Shown here: one piece after another, positions 10,434 through 19,396 of the stretch
Position numbering within the stretch: position 1 is the stretch's first letter
How the letters are laid out: each line of letters begins with the position of its first letter
DNA from: Acidimicrobiaceae bacterium
GTDB taxonomy: Bacteria; Actinomycetota; Acidimicrobiia; Acidimicrobiales; Ilumatobacteraceae
Direction of reading: 5' to 3'
DNA length: 49,256 bases
Assembly (NCBI GenBank): GCA_024641005.1
Contig: JAHEDX010000025.1
Span: forward strand, 1-49,256
Made by a program: the position numbers and the translations under genes
The notes under the pieces: model-generated
Told to the model about the DNA's origin: nothing
The model's database searches: none
Seen by the model: the letters and a program-made list of their open reading frames with translations, nothing else

Positions 10434-12974
10434 TCAGACGTTGAGCAGGACGAGCACGATCGCGCCAACCGCGGCGGCGCCGAACAACAGCGCGCCGTAC
10501 TGGTTGACCTTGCCGGACTGGACGGGTTGGAGGGCGTGGCCGGTCTCACTGGCAACCAGGCCCGATGCGTTGACCGCGCCGTCGACCACACGTTGGTCGA
10601 TGTTGCGGTAGACCCATTCGCCGGTGCGTTTGGTGGAGCGTCCGGCTCCGTTGACGACACCGTCGATGATGTTCTGGTTGACCCAGTACGCCGCCTTGGC
10701 GATGGGGTGGGCCACGCTGTGCACGATGACCTTCTCGTAGAGGTCGTCGAGGTAGTACTTGTTGACCAGGAAGCGATGACCGGCACCTGCGAGCCTGTTG
10801 CGCTGGGTGAGCCCCTTGAACGGGTTCTTCCTGTCACCGAAGATGCCGAGGCACAGCCACAAACTGGTCAGCGCACCGAACGCGACGAGCAAGATCGACG
10901 GCACGGTATTGATCCATTTGAACTCGGCATGCGACAGAGCCGGGGCGTAGCAGACACCCTCGGTCGGGCCCTCGAAGCCGCAGCCCTCGCCACCGCTGTG
11001 AGTGGCCTCGCCATCTTCGGCAGCGAGCAGCGGAGTGGCACGACCGAACACGCCGCTGGCGAACGCCTCGGGCTCTTCGGTGTCGGTGTGCGTGGCAGCA
11101 CCGCTCTCGTCGTGTTCGGCGCCGACGACCACGCCGGCCGGTTCGACCCACTCGGTGAAATACTCGGTGCCGACCGCCGGCGCGTTGAGATAGCCGGAGA
11201 ACACCGCCAACGTGCCGAGGATCATCAGCGGGACCGTGATACGCCACGGCGACTCGTGCGGACCGGCGTGCGCATCGTGTCCGTCATCGCCATGCCCGTG
11301 GTCGTCGTGTCCGCCGCCGTGGCCGTGACCGTCGTCGCCCTGGGTTGCCGCGACGGCGGCGCCGACGAGGACCGGCTCGGCGACGTGTTCGTGCTCCTCG
11401 ATCTCGTCGAGGGCGTGTTCTTCGCCATGGGCGTGGGCAGGGTCGTGTGCATCGTGGTGCTCACCGGCCGCTGCTCCGCGGGGCTGGCCGAAGAAGGTGA
11501 GGTAGGTGGCACGAGTCATGTAGGCGGCAGTCATCGCGGCGCCGATCAGCCCGACGTAGAAGAACACGGTGTACCCGTTGTGATTGGCGTTGTCGATGAT
11601 CTCGTCTTTGGAGAAGAATCCCGAGAAGAACGGAACGCCGCACAGCGCGAACGTCGACACCATCCAGGTTGCGAACGTGATCGGCATGAACTTGCGCAGA
11701 CCACCCATGTCCTTCTTCATGTCGAAGCTGTGATGCGAACCGGAATGGCTGATCGAGCCGGCAGCGAGGAACAGACAGCATTTGAAGAATGCGTGGGTGA
11801 AGATGTGGAACACGGCGGGGGTCCAGGCGCCGACGCCGAGACCCATCATCATGTAGCCGAGCTGTGAGACCGTCGAGTACGCGAGCACCTTCTTGATGTC
11901 GTTCTGAACGAACGCGAGTGCGGCGGCGATGATGATGGTGATGCCACCGATGACGGCGACGAGATTGACCCCTGTGTCGAGGATGTCGAGACCGACGAAG
12001 AAGACCGGATAGAGGCGGGCCACCAGATAAACGCCGGCGACGACCATCGTCGAGGAGTGCAACAGCGAGGACACCGGCGTCGGACCTGCCATGGCGTCGG
12101 GAAGCCAGGTGTGCAACGGGAACTGGCCGGACTTGCCGATACAGGCGATGAACAACGCAACGGCGCCCCACATCAACACCTTGCTGTCGGCGCCTTCGCT
12201 GAGCGCCCACCCGGAGATGGCCTGGATGCTGAACCCGTTGGAGCCACGGGCCTGCGCCCATTGGCTGGCGCCGAAGTAGATGATCGCGGTGCCGACGAGC
12301 AGGCCCATGTCGCCGACGCGAACCGTGAAGAAAGCCTTGAGGGCCGCCCGGCTGTTGGCGCCGTCCTCCCACCAGTGACCGATCAGCAGGAAGGACGTCA
12401 GTCCCATGATCTCCCAGCCGAGGATGAACTGCACCATCGACTCGGCGAGCACCATGATCAACATGCCGGCCGAGAACAGCGTCAACGCTGCGAAGAAGTG
12501 CGTGTACCGGCGGTCGCCCTTGACGTATTCGGTCGAGTAGACCTGTACGAGCAGCGAGATGAAGGTGACGACCAGCAGCACCATGATCGCGAGCCCGTCG
12601 ATGTGCTGTCCGAGCGTGAACTCGATACCGCCGCTCTGCCACCAGGTCCAATGCCGGATGACCGGTTCGACGTAGGCGGCCGAGTGACCCGTCTCGGCAG
12701 CACTCGGGAGCGCAGAACCTGCGAAACCACGGATCGCTCCGAGCGCACCCTCGCTGCCGCCCTCGACCGACTGGACCCGCTGGATCCACTGATAGGTCGC
12801 CCCGGCCGCGAGGACCAACGAGGCCATCATCGACGCTATGCCGACTTCGGATCCGCCCTGAGGCATCCGCTTGCCGAAGCCGAGGATCACGAAGAACGCG
12901 ACCGTTGGGATGAGAGGGATCAGCCAGGCGTTCTCGAGGAACCACCCCGATGTGAGTGCTTCTGTTGCGAACAT
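10434..12974 (-). CDS. nuoL: NADH-quinone oxidoreductase subunit L, set 1, with a long His-rich insertion
   Basis: The most distal proton channel of complex I. Core segments are FILGWEIMGLTSFLLIGHWW, FPLHTWLPDAMAGPTPVSSL and NDIKKVLAYSTVSQLGYMMM. At 846 residues it is about 200 longer than usual; set 2 NuoL has 642. The excess is in a hydrophilic region between helices: residues about 495-580 are packed with His, Asp and Gly (for example HGHGGGHDDHGHGDDGHDAH), and a second insert at about 600-690 carries a Cys pair (GEGCGFEGPTEGVCYAP). It starts one base after the nuoK1 stop. The inserts may bind metal; that is inference. Confidence 0.95.
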   Translation of the reverse strand: MFATEALTSGWFLENAWLIPLIPTVAFFVILGFGKRMPQGGSEVGIASMMASLVLAAGATYQWIQRVQSVEGGSEGALGAIRGFAGSALPSAAETGHSAAYVEPVIRHWTWWQSGGIEFTLGQHIDGLAIMVLLVVTFISLLVQVYSTEYVKGDRRYTHFFAALTLFSAGMLIMVLAESMVQFILGWEIMGLTSFLLIGHWWEDGANSRAALKAFFTVRVGDMGLLVGTAIIYFGASQWAQARGSNGFSIQAISGWALSEGADSKVLMWGAVALFIACIGKSGQFPLHTWLPDAMAGPTPVSSLLHSSTMVVAGVYLVARLYPVFFVGLDILDTGVNLVAVIGGITIIIAAALAFVQNDIKKVLAYSTVSQLGYMMMGLGVGAWTPAVFHIFTHAFFKCCLFLAAGSISHSGSHHSFDMKKDMGGLRKFMPITFATWMVSTFALCGVPFFSGFFSKDEIIDNANHNGYTVFFYVGLIGAAMTAAYMTRATYLTFFGQPRGAAAGEHHDAHDPAHAHGEEHALDEIEEHEHVAEPVLVGAAVAATQGDDGHGHGGGHDDHGHGDDGHDAHAGPHESPWRITVPLMILGTLAVFSGYLNAPAVGTEYFTEWVEPAGVVVGAEHDESGAATHTDTEEPEAFASGVFGRATPLLAAEDGEATHSGGEGCGFEGPTEGVCYAPALSHAEFKWINTVPSILLVAFGALTSLWLCLGIFGDRKNPFKGLTQRNRLAGAGHRFLVNKYYLDDLYEKVIVHSVAHPIAKAAYWVNQNIIDGVVNGAGRSTKRTGEWVYRNIDQRVVDGAVNASGLVASETGHALQPVQSGKVNQYGALLFGAAAVGAIVLVLLNV

Positions 12975-12975
12975 G

Positions 12976-13275
12976 TCAGCCCTTCATCTCCGACAGTTCG
13001 TCGAGTGCGATCGAGCGGCGATTGCGGTAGATCATCAGCACCATCGCCAGGCCCACGCCCACCTCGGCAGCGGCGACCGCGATGACGAACAGCGCGAAGA
13101 TGTGCCCGTCGACGTCGTTGTTCATCAAGGCGAATGCGACCAGGTTGAGGTTGACCGAGTTGAGGATGAGTTCGATCGACATCAGCACCATCACCGCGTT
13201 GCGGCGGGCGATGACACCGAAGACGCCGATACAGAACAACGCGGCACTCAACAGGAGAAAGTTGACGGCATACAT
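12976..13275 (-). CDS. nuoK: NADH-quinone oxidoreductase subunit K, set 1
   Basis: A 99-residue, three-helix subunit of the complex I proton pathway. The conserved membrane glutamates are in MSIELILNSVNLNLVAFA and AAAEVGVGLAMVLMIYR. Length is normal. An SD (GGAGGAG) precedes the ATG, and nuoL1 starts one base after its stop. Confidence 0.96.
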   Translation of the reverse strand: MYAVNFLLLSAALFCIGVFGVIARRNAVMVLMSIELILNSVNLNLVAFALMNNDVDGHIFALFVIAVAAAEVGVGLAMVLMIYRNRRSIALDELSEMKG

Positions 13276-13288
13276 CGGTCGCTCCTCC

Positions 13289-13825
13289 TCAGTCTTTCCT
13301 GGCCAGGACGATGGCGCCGACGGCAGCGGCGAGCAGGACGAACGAGAGGGCGATCAGCGGTACCAGGTAGTCGCCCAGGTAACCGTCGGAAATCGCCGTT
13401 GTGGTGGAAGCGATCTGGACCTCGGACCGATCGACGAGCACCGTGTTGTCGAATGCATCGATCACGGAGTAGGCCAGCACGCCGAACATCAAGAGCGCCA
13501 CGGGGATACCGATGCCCCAACCCTTGTTGTTGACGTCGGTGTCGGAACCGATCATCGACCGGGTGAGCATGATGCCGAACAGGAACAGCACCATGACGGC
13601 CCCGATGTAGACCATCACCTGCGAAACCGCCACGAACTCGGCCGCAGCGAGGATGTACTGAGCTGCGACACCACCGAGCACGACCACCAGCCAGAGCGCT
13701 GCATGGACGACGTCGCTGGTGCTCACCACCGAGAACGCGGCGAACAACATGATCGCAGCGATGACGTAGAACCCGACGTTCTGAGCGACGTTGACGTCGG
13801 AAGCGAGGACCGCGAGCAAGCTCAT
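13289..13825 (-). CDS. nuoJ: NADH-quinone oxidoreductase subunit J, set 1
   Basis: A five-helix membrane subunit of about 178 residues. The conserved helix-3 segment [20 protein letters not shown] carries the pi-bulge region of the quinone-coupling path. The ATG at 13825 overlaps the nuoI1 stop as ATGA. The longer open frame (to 13879) begins with an Arg-rich stretch inside nuoI1 and is rejected. The C-terminal part after [13 protein letters not shown] contains two further helices. Confidence 0.94.
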   Translation of the reverse strand: MSLLAVLASDVNVAQNVGFYVIAAIMLFAAFSVVSTSDVVHAALWLVVVLGGVAAQYILAAAEFVAVSQVMVYIGAVMVLFLFGIMLTRSMIGSDTDVNNKGWGIGIPVALLMFGVLAYSVIDAFDNTVLVDRSEVQIASTTTAISDGYLGDYLVPLIALSFVLLAAAVGAIVLARKD

Positions 13826-14313
13826 TTCTTCTGCGCCCCCGCCTCGAGTTCGGGTGCCTCGGGCACGGTTTCCATCCATTCGCCGAGCTTCGACTTGTCG
13901 TGCAAGAGGTCGGCGATGTGCGGCTCGGAGTACTCGTACTCAGGACTCCAGAACAATGCGTCGAACGGGCACACCTCGACACAGATGCCGCAGTACATGC
14001 ACAGCGCGTAATCGATGTCGAACCGATCGAGATGGTTGACCTGGCGCGGCTTACCGCCGGCCCTGCGCGGTGGAGCGAGTTGCTTGTGCGCCTCGATGTA
14101 GATGCACCAGTCGGGGCACGAGCGGGCACAGAGCATGCACGCCGTGCAGTTGTCTTCGCGCAGAGCGATGACGCCTCGAGCCCGCACCGGAGGTGTCTCT
14201 TTGACGTGCGGGTACTGCACGGTGTTCGCGCCGTTCTTGGCGGTGCGGAACATGGTGCCCATCGTGACACCGAGACCCTTGATCAGGCCCGGAACCTTCG
14301 GCTTGGCAGGCAT
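13822..14313 (-). CDS. nuoI: NADH-quinone oxidoreductase subunit I, set 1 (two 4Fe-4S clusters)
   Basis: A 163-residue ferredoxin-like subunit that passes electrons from the peripheral arm to NuoB. Two full cluster motifs are present: C56-x2-C59-x2-C62-x3-C66-P and C105-x2-C108-x2-C111-x3-C115-P. The ATG overlaps (TGATG) the stop of a 12-codon ORF that bridges from nuoH1. In set 1, which lacks NuoEFG, this subunit would be close to the point where an outside donor enters. Confidence 0.95.
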   Translation of the reverse strand: MPAKPKVPGLIKGLGVTMGTMFRTAKNGANTVQYPHVKETPPVRARGVIALREDNCTACMLCARSCPDWCIYIEAHKQLAPPRRAGGKPRQVNHLDRFDIDYALCMYCGICVEVCPFDALFWSPEYEYSEPHIADLLHDKSKLGEWMETVPEAPELEAGAQKK

Positions 14314-14351
14314 CAGACAGCAACCCCTTCGACGGTCGGCAAGTCGTTCAT
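14313..14351 (-). CDS. Bridging mini-ORF between nuoH1 and nuoI1 (12 aa)
   Basis: The reading [12 protein letters not shown] exactly fills the 37-base gap. Its ATG overlaps the nuoH1 stop as TGATG, and its own TGA overlaps the nuoI1 ATG as TGATG. The likely nuoI1 ribosome site (AAGGGG) lies inside it. The peptide is too short to predict a function; the role may be to carry ribosomes from one gene to the next. Confidence 0.4.
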   Translation of the reverse strand: MNDLPTVEGVAV

Positions 14352-15403
14352 CAGACGGCGACCTTCAAGATGGCGGTGATCGCGATGTTCGCGAGCGAAA
14401 CGGGAATCAGGACCTTCCAAGCGAACCGCTGGAGTTGGTCTTCACGGAAGCGTGGATAGCTGAACCGCACCCACATGATGATCCCGACCAACAGCATCAT
14501 CTTCGAGAGCATGATCAGCGGACCGACGACGTTCATCCAGTTCTCGACCTGATCGAGCGACTCCCAACCGAACCAGCTGAAGGGAACGCCCCAGCCGCCG
14601 AGGAACAGGATCGAAGCGATGAAGGCAAACACCCCGGCCGTGGCGAACTCGCCGATGAAGAAGATCAGGAATCGGAAGCCCGAGTACTCGGTCATGTAAC
14701 CCGACACCAGTTCGGACTCGGCGATCGGCATGTCGAAGGGCGCCTGAGTGAGTTCGGCCTGCACGGCGATCATGAAGATCAGGAAACCCACGAACTGCGT
14801 GAGCACGAACGGCAACCCGATCCAGTCGAGCCCGAAGATCTCCTGGGTGTTCTGGGCCACCACGATCTGCTGGAGGTTCATCGAACCGGCCTGGATCACG
14901 ACACCCACGACGGCGAGCACCATCGGGAGTTCGTAGGCGATCAGCTGGCCCGCGGCACGCAACCCACCGAGATACGAATACTTGTTGGCACTCGACCAAC
15001 CGGCGATGAGAATGCCGATCACCGATACCGAACCGATCGCCAGGGCGTAGAAGACGCCCGCCTGGAAGTCGGTGAACCAGGCATCGGGTCCGAATGGCAC
15101 GACCACGACCAGCAGGAACGTCGACGCGAGCACGATGATCGGCGCGATCTTGAAGATCTTCGCGTCGGCGTTCTCGGGAATGATGTCTTCCTTCTGAAGC
15201 CATTTGCTGACCTCGGCCAACAGCTGCATCGAGCCGTAGGGGCCCGCCTCCATCGGTCCGAGGCGACTCTGCATGAACGACATCATCTTGAACAAGAAGA
15301 CATAGACGATCGTTCCGGCCGGCAGCAGCACGGCGACGAGCCCACCGAGGACGCGCAGAAGCGACTGTCCCCAGTACGGAATCTCCACTGCGAGCTGAAT
15401 CAC
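14351..15403 (-). CDS. nuoH: NADH-quinone oxidoreductase subunit H, set 1
   Basis: A membrane subunit of about 350 residues that forms the quinone cavity with NuoB and NuoD. Diagnostic segments are [19 protein letters not shown] and [20 protein letters not shown]. The usual NRPPFD is TQAPFD here, different from set 2. The GTG at 15403 overlaps the nuoD1 stop as GTGA; the Met codons further upstream lie inside nuoD1 in a non-hydrophobic frame. It is followed by the 12-codon bridging ORF and nuoI1. Confidence 0.95.
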   Translation of the reverse strand: MIQLAVEIPYWGQSLLRVLGGLVAVLLPAGTIVYVFLFKMMSFMQSRLGPMEAGPYGSMQLLAEVSKWLQKEDIIPENADAKIFKIAPIIVLASTFLLVVVVPFGPDAWFTDFQAGVFYALAIGSVSVIGILIAGWSSANKYSYLGGLRAAGQLIAYELPMVLAVVGVVIQAGSMNLQQIVVAQNTQEIFGLDWIGLPFVLTQFVGFLIFMIAVQAELTQAPFDMPIAESELVSGYMTEYSGFRFLIFFIGEFATAGVFAFIASILFLGGWGVPFSWFGWESLDQVENWMNVVGPLIMLSKMMLLVGIIMWVRFSYPRFREDQLQRFAWKVLIPVSLANIAITAILKVAV

Positions 15404-16572
15404 CGGTCGATGTCTCCGAGGATGAAGTAGAGCGACGCCAGGATGGTGATGATGTCGGGAACGTAGACGCCCTTGAGCACCCACGGGGTGATCGAGATGT
15501 TGTTGAAGCTGGCCGAGCGGATCTTGACGCGGAACGGGCCGAGGTCACCCTTGCTCACCACGTAGTAACCCATCTCGCCGAGCGGGTTCTCGGTCGACAC
15601 CCAGGCCTCGCCCTCGGGCACCTTGATGATGCGGGGCACCTTGGCCATCACCGGCCCAGCGGGGATGTTGTCGATCAGCTGATCGACGATCTTGGTGGCC
15701 TCACGGGTCTCTTGCAGGCGGATCCAACAACGCGCCCACGAGTCACCGTCAGGGTGCGTCCAGACCTTGAAATCGGCCTGGTCCCACGCCATCGGGAGAC
15801 TCTGATCGCGACGAAGATCCCAATCGACACCGGAGGCCCGAAGATTGGCACCCGACAAACCGTACGACTTGGCCACGTCGGCCGGGATGATCCCGACGCC
15901 GCGGGTCCGACTCTGGAAGATTTCGTTGCCGAACAGCAGATCCTCGATCTCGTCACAGAACTGTCGCAGCTTCTTCATGACCTGCTTGGTCTCGGCAATC
16001 CATCCCTTGGGGAGATCGTCCTTGAGCCCGCCGATCCGGTCGAAGTTCGGGTGGAAGCGACCGCCGGTCGCCCCCTCGATCAGGTTGAGAACGTACTCGC
16101 GGTCACGGAAGGCCATGAACACCGGCGTGATCGCGCCCATCTGCACACCGAGATCGCCCAGGAACAAGCTGACGTTGGCGATTCGGCTGAGCTCGAACAG
16201 GATCGTGCGGATGTACTGAGCTCGTGGCGGCGCCTCGATCTCCATCAATTGTTCTGCAGCCAGGATGAACGGCACTTCGTTGGCGAAGCTGCCCAGCCAG
16301 TCGATCCGGTTGATCAGGGTCGTGACCTGCGGGAACGAACGCACTTCGGTGAGCTTCTCGTAGCCGCGGTGCATGTAGCCGGCGACGGGCTCCGCCCACA
16401 CGACCTGCTCGCCGTCGAGGCGAGCGATGATACGCAAGGTGCCGTGAGTCGCAGGGTGCTGAGGACCGATGTTGAGCGTCATGCCCTCGGTCTCGAGTTC
16501 GACATTGAGACGCGCGTCAGCCGCCTGGGCGGCGATGTACGACAGCTGCTGGCGCTCGTTGAGCATGGTCAT
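15400..16572 (-). CDS. nuoD: NADH-quinone oxidoreductase subunit D, set 1
   Basis: A 390-residue quinone-site subunit related to the large subunit of NiFe hydrogenases. The start of the fold, NIGPQHPATHGTLRIIARL, holds the His pair of the quinone pocket; GYMHRGYEKLTE and SGVDWDLRRDQ follow. It differs clearly from NuoD2 (GYMHRGYEKL against GYLHTGMEKTGE), so the two loci are old paralogues or separate acquisitions. The ATG overlaps the nuoC1 stop as ATGA. Arg after HGTL is a candidate target region for MidA. Confidence 0.96.
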   Translation of the reverse strand: MTMLNERQQLSYIAAQAADARLNVELETEGMTLNIGPQHPATHGTLRIIARLDGEQVVWAEPVAGYMHRGYEKLTEVRSFPQVTTLINRIDWLGSFANEVPFILAAEQLMEIEAPPRAQYIRTILFELSRIANVSLFLGDLGVQMGAITPVFMAFRDREYVLNLIEGATGGRFHPNFDRIGGLKDDLPKGWIAETKQVMKKLRQFCDEIEDLLFGNEIFQSRTRGVGIIPADVAKSYGLSGANLRASGVDWDLRRDQSLPMAWDQADFKVWTHPDGDSWARCWIRLQETREATKIVDQLIDNIPAGPVMAKVPRIIKVPEGEAWVSTENPLGEMGYYVVSKGDLGPFRVKIRSASFNNISITPWVLKGVYVPDIITILASLYFILGDIDR

Positions 16573-17234
16573 GACGCGTCACCCTCGCCCTCGTCGACAA
16601 CGGGCATCGGCTCGACGTCGACGATGCCGGGCCACGGCTTGACCATGCGCGACAGCAGCGGGAAGTCCTTGCGGAGCGGAAAGCCCTCGAACTCGCCGGG
16701 CAGGTAGAGATTGCGGAGATCGGGGTGGCCCTCGAACCCGATACCGAACATCTCGTGCGCCTCCCGTTCGTGCCAGTTGGCACCCGCGTAGTGCGGCAAC
16801 CACGACGGCACCGACATCGACTCGGGAACATCGGCTTTGACCGTGACACCGACGTGACGTTTGATATCGGTGACCCGCGCGAAGACCTGGAAACGCGAGG
16901 CTCCACCGGCATAGCCCTGCTTGATCTCGGTGTTGGGCTCGGTCGGTTCGGCCTCGGGGTCGTCCTCGCCCTTGCCGAACGGTGACGGCAACCAGTCGAG
17001 CACCGAGAGGAAGCAGAAGTACTCGAAACCCTGGGTCTTGAGCGCTGCGGCGGTCAGCGCCCAGGCGTCAGGTTGAACCCGCACCCACAGGTCCTTCTGT
17101 GGCAGGAGATGGGTGTCGAGCAGACGGTCGCCGAGATCGGAACGCAAGCCGTCGACGATGCCCTCGCGCAGGCCGTCGCCGGGCAACGCCGCTGTTTCGT
17201 CGTTCCCGGTGGCGGTGTCACTCAATCGGACCAC
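16569..17234 (-). CDS. nuoC: NADH-quinone oxidoreductase subunit C, set 1
   Basis: A 221-residue peripheral-arm subunit of the 30-kDa family that contacts NuoD. The family signature is [25 protein letters not shown] and [11 protein letters not shown] charged loop near residue 90 ([19 protein letters not shown]) is an insertion. The GTG at 17234 overlaps nuoB1 by 17 bases; a TTG at 17225 would shorten the overlap to 8, so the start is uncertain. Confidence 0.93.
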   Translation of the reverse strand: MVRLSDTATGNDETAALPGDGLREGIVDGLRSDLGDRLLDTHLLPQKDLWVRVQPDAWALTAAALKTQGFEYFCFLSVLDWLPSPFGKGEDDPEAEPTEPNTEIKQGYAGGASRFQVFARVTDIKRHVGVTVKADVPESMSVPSWLPHYAGANWHEREAHEMFGIGFEGHPDLRNLYLPGEFEGFPLRKDFPLLSRMVKPWPGIVDVEPMPVVDEGEGDAS

Positions 17235-17796
17235 CCCCGACGACGATCGGCTCGGGGGCCGGGCGCGCCTCGGCCTGCTGCAGGGCAGCTGTCTTCTGCA
17301 GCGTGGTGAACTCCTCGTTGCGCCACTTGGCCGCCATGTCCTCGTTCTTGATGCGTTGCTGCAGCAGCACGATGCCTTCGAGCAGTGCCTCGGGCCGGGG
17401 CGGACATCCCGGCACGTACACGTCGACCGGGATGATCTGGTCGACGCCCTTGGTTACCGAGTACGAATCCCAGTAAGGGCCGCCGCAGTTGGCGCAGGAT
17501 CCCATCGAGATGACGTACTTGGGCTCGGGCATCTGCTCATACAGCCGCTTGACCGCCGGAGCCATCTTGTCGGTGACGGTGCCGGACACGACCACCAGGT
17601 CGGCCTGACGTGGACTGGCTGGCAGCGGGATGACACCGAGACGCATCACGTCGTAGCGCGGGGACCCGAACGCGGCACCCATCTCGATCGCACAACACGC
17701 AAGGCCCCACTGATACACCCACATCGAATACGAGCGACCCATGTTGAACAACTTGGTGAGCGGGGCGGGCATGCGCCCGCGATCCACTAGACCCAT
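17218..17796 (-). CDS. nuoB: NADH-quinone oxidoreductase subunit B, set 1 (cluster N2)
   Basis: About 192 residues. It carries the terminal 4Fe-4S cluster N2, which reduces quinone. Ligands visible are Cys34-Cys35 (GLACCAIEM), Cys101 (GSCANCGGP) and Cys131 (VPGCPPRPE). Set 2 has CASS where this has CANC, so this copy has one extra Cys. The C-terminal tail after the fold is Ala- and Pro-rich. ATG 17796 overlaps the nuoA1 stop; GTG 17787 and ATG 17772 are alternatives. Confidence 0.95.
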   Translation of the reverse strand: MGLVDRGRMPAPLTKLFNMGRSYSMWVYQWGLACCAIEMGAAFGSPRYDVMRLGVIPLPASPRQADLVVVSGTVTDKMAPAVKRLYEQMPEPKYVISMGSCANCGGPYWDSYSVTKGVDQIIPVDVYVPGCPPRPEALLEGIVLLQQRIKNEDMAAKWRNEEFTTLQKTAALQQAEARPAPEPIVVGGGPIE

Positions 17797-18152
17797 CGGA
17801 GGAGCCCTCGTTTCCACGCGTAGACGAGACCGTCGAGCAGCAGCACGATGAAGACCAGCATCGCGATCAGGCCGAACCAGCCGTATCGCTCGACCGAGAC
17901 CGCCCACGGGAAGATGAACACTGCCTCGACATCGAATATCACGAAGAGCAGTGCGAACACGTAATAGCGGATCTGGCTTTGCGACCACCCGAGCCCGACC
18001 GGGTCGACGCCGGACTCGTAGGCGATCAGCTTCTCTTTGCCAGGGCGCGAAGGTCTGACAGCTGCCGCGACACCCAGCAGCAGACCCGCGAGCAAGATCG
18101 CGGCAAGTCCGAACCAGACGACGGTGAGGTAATCGCGCAGAAACAGCGACAT
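17787..18152 (-). CDS. nuoA: NADH-quinone oxidoreductase subunit A, set 1
   Basis: A 121-residue, three-helix subunit whose loop between helices 1 and 2 is near the quinone site. Hallmarks are [12 protein letters not shown] and [21 protein letters not shown]. It is the first gene of the eleven-gene locus A-B-C-D-H-I-J-K-L-M-N. The loop has Ser (YESG) where set 2 has Cys (YECG). No SD is visible before the ATG; a TAACGT box lies 9 bases upstream. Confidence 0.95.
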   Translation of the reverse strand: MSLFLRDYLTVVWFGLAAILLAGLLLGVAAAVRPSRPGKEKLIAYESGVDPVGLGWSQSQIRYYVFALLFVIFDVEAVFIFPWAVSVERYGWFGLIAMLVFIVLLLDGLVYAWKRGLLRWV

Positions 18153-18161
18153 CGGGCAGCG

Positions 18162-18167
18162 ACGTTA
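18162..18167 (-). promoter_or_regulatory. Possible -10 box (TAACGT) of the nuo set 1 operon
   Basis: TAACGT ends 9 bases before the nuoA1 ATG on the minus strand. The 124-base spacer to the upstream oxygenase gene (18153-18276) shows no other strong candidate. Read-through from the oxygenase gene is also possible. Confidence 0.4.
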
Positions 18168-18276
18168 CCAGGCGTGTCGAACGCATTCCCAAACTCTCCA
18201 GCCCCGGATGTGGAGATTCTTCTCGTGTTCCAATCTGCCAGGTCGGGCACGAATGCGGACCGTCGACCGAGCGTCG

Positions 18277-19317
18277 TCAGCGACCGCGGCGGTCGGCCGC
18301 GGTGTCGATCGCTTCGCTGCGCCGCATCGTGCGAGGGCCCATCAGCTTCGCCATCAGATGCTCACCGGCGAGGACCCGCGCATACTTCGGGGGATGGGAC
18401 GCATCGGTGCACGTGGGCACGCATTCGATCGGTGCATCCCAGTTGGCATCGAAGAAGAACGCCGTGCTGCGACGGCGGGGTCCACCGCCCGGCACGACGC
18501 GATGCAATGTCGAGCGCCACCGGTCATTGGTCCACTCAGCGGTGAGGTCGCCGAGGTTGACGAGCAAAGCGTCCTGGTCGGGGATCACGCCATGCCATCG
18601 ACCGTCGGGACCGAGGATCTCGAGCCCGGGCGTTGAATCGGCCCACAAGATCGTCACGACTCCATAGTCGGTGTGGGCCCCCATGCCCTGCTGGTCGGGC
18701 AACGGGCCGGACGCGCCGGCCCGTTGCTCGTAGTTGATGGTCCTCAGAGTGGTGGTAGAACGATCGACGAACGGGCGGAACCAGTGAGCGGGCAACCCGA
18801 GCGCGAGTGCGAACAGATCGGTCAACGCCAGTGCCACACGGCGGGCCTCGGCGAAGTAGGCCACCAACGCCGGGCGCAGTTCGACCGGTTCGGCGGGCCA
18901 GATGTTCGGAGCGAACAAGCGGTGACGCTCGGCGGCGTAAAACGGCTCGGTCTCGTCGACATCGTCTTCTCCCATGTTGAACGCCTCGAACAGATCGGGC
19001 GGCGTCGCGTCGCCGACGCTGTAGGCGAGCGCCTCGCTGCCCGAGGCTGCGTAACCGCGGTTCACCGCGAGATCGCCGGGGCGAACCGCCAACTTGTCGT
19101 CGAGCGGCAACGCAAAGAACGCATCCGTCGCGCTTCGCATCGCATCGATCACTGCGTGAGGGATGCGATGACCTCGGAGTTGCACGAAACCGTACGAGGC
19201 TGCTGCGTCGTCGAATGTCGCAGCGAGCGCTCGGCGTTCGAGGTCGTCGCCGTCCCACCATGGTGCGAGATCGATGCTGGGCACTCCGAACGATGACGAA
19301 GGGTGAGACTCGACCAC
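18277..19317 (-). CDS. 2-oxoglutarate/Fe(II)-dependent oxygenase, isopenicillin N synthase-like
   Basis: About 346 residues of the isopenicillin N synthase / 2OG-Fe(II) oxygenase superfamily: cytosolic enzymes that oxidise a small substrate using O2 and usually 2-oxoglutarate. The iron ligands are visible: HTD in MGAHTDYGVVTILW and the distal His in STLHRVVPGG, with the 2OG-binding Arg in RRRSTAFFF. The N-terminal DIOX_N-like half includes YGFVQLRGHRIP and DKLAVRPGD. The GTG at 19317 is chosen because a -10 box (TACGTT) sits 6 bases before it; the frame upstream runs into the divergent MFS gene. The substrate is unknown. A second, only distantly similar oxygenase lies at 21692-22531. Confidence 0.9.
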   Translation of the reverse strand: MVESHPSSSFGVPSIDLAPWWDGDDLERRALAATFDDAAASYGFVQLRGHRIPHAVIDAMRSATDAFFALPLDDKLAVRPGDLAVNRGYAASGSEALAYSVGDATPPDLFEAFNMGEDDVDETEPFYAAERHRLFAPNIWPAEPVELRPALVAYFAEARRVALALTDLFALALGLPAHWFRPFVDRSTTTLRTINYEQRAGASGPLPDQQGMGAHTDYGVVTILWADSTPGLEILGPDGRWHGVIPDQDALLVNLGDLTAEWTNDRWRSTLHRVVPGGGPRRRSTAFFFDANWDAPIECVPTCTDASHPPKYARVLAGEHLMAKLMGPRTMRRSEAIDTAADRRGR

Positions 19318-19323
19318 AGCGGC

Positions 19324-19329
19324 AACGTA
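19324..19329 (-). promoter_or_regulatory. -10 box (TACGTT) of the oxygenase gene
   Basis: TACGTT ends 6 bases before the GTG at 19317 on the minus strand, giving a leaderless transcript. It is back to back with the MFS promoter. Confidence 0.5.
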
Positions 19330-19383
19330 CCGAAAATGGCAGCCCCGACTACAGCACCGCTCCCCTGCGGGCCGCGCAACCCC

Positions 19384-19389
19384 TAGCGT
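19384..19389 (+). promoter_or_regulatory. -10 box (TAGCGT) of the MFS gene
   Basis: TAGCGT ends 7 bases before a GTG at 19397 that is in frame with the MFS gene, and 16 bases before the ATG at 19406. The spacing rule seen elsewhere in the window favours the GTG. Confidence 0.5.
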
Positions 19390-19396
19390 GCAACCG

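Noticed and set aside
8800..10611. Plus-strand open frame of 603 codons
   Set aside because: A shadow of nuoM1; composition is typical of an antisense frame and no start signal is seen.
11271..11340. Possible DNA repeat or CRISPR-like array in nuoL1
   Set aside because: The repeated look comes from His/Gly/Asp codons of the in-frame His-rich loop; there are no regular repeat-spacer units.
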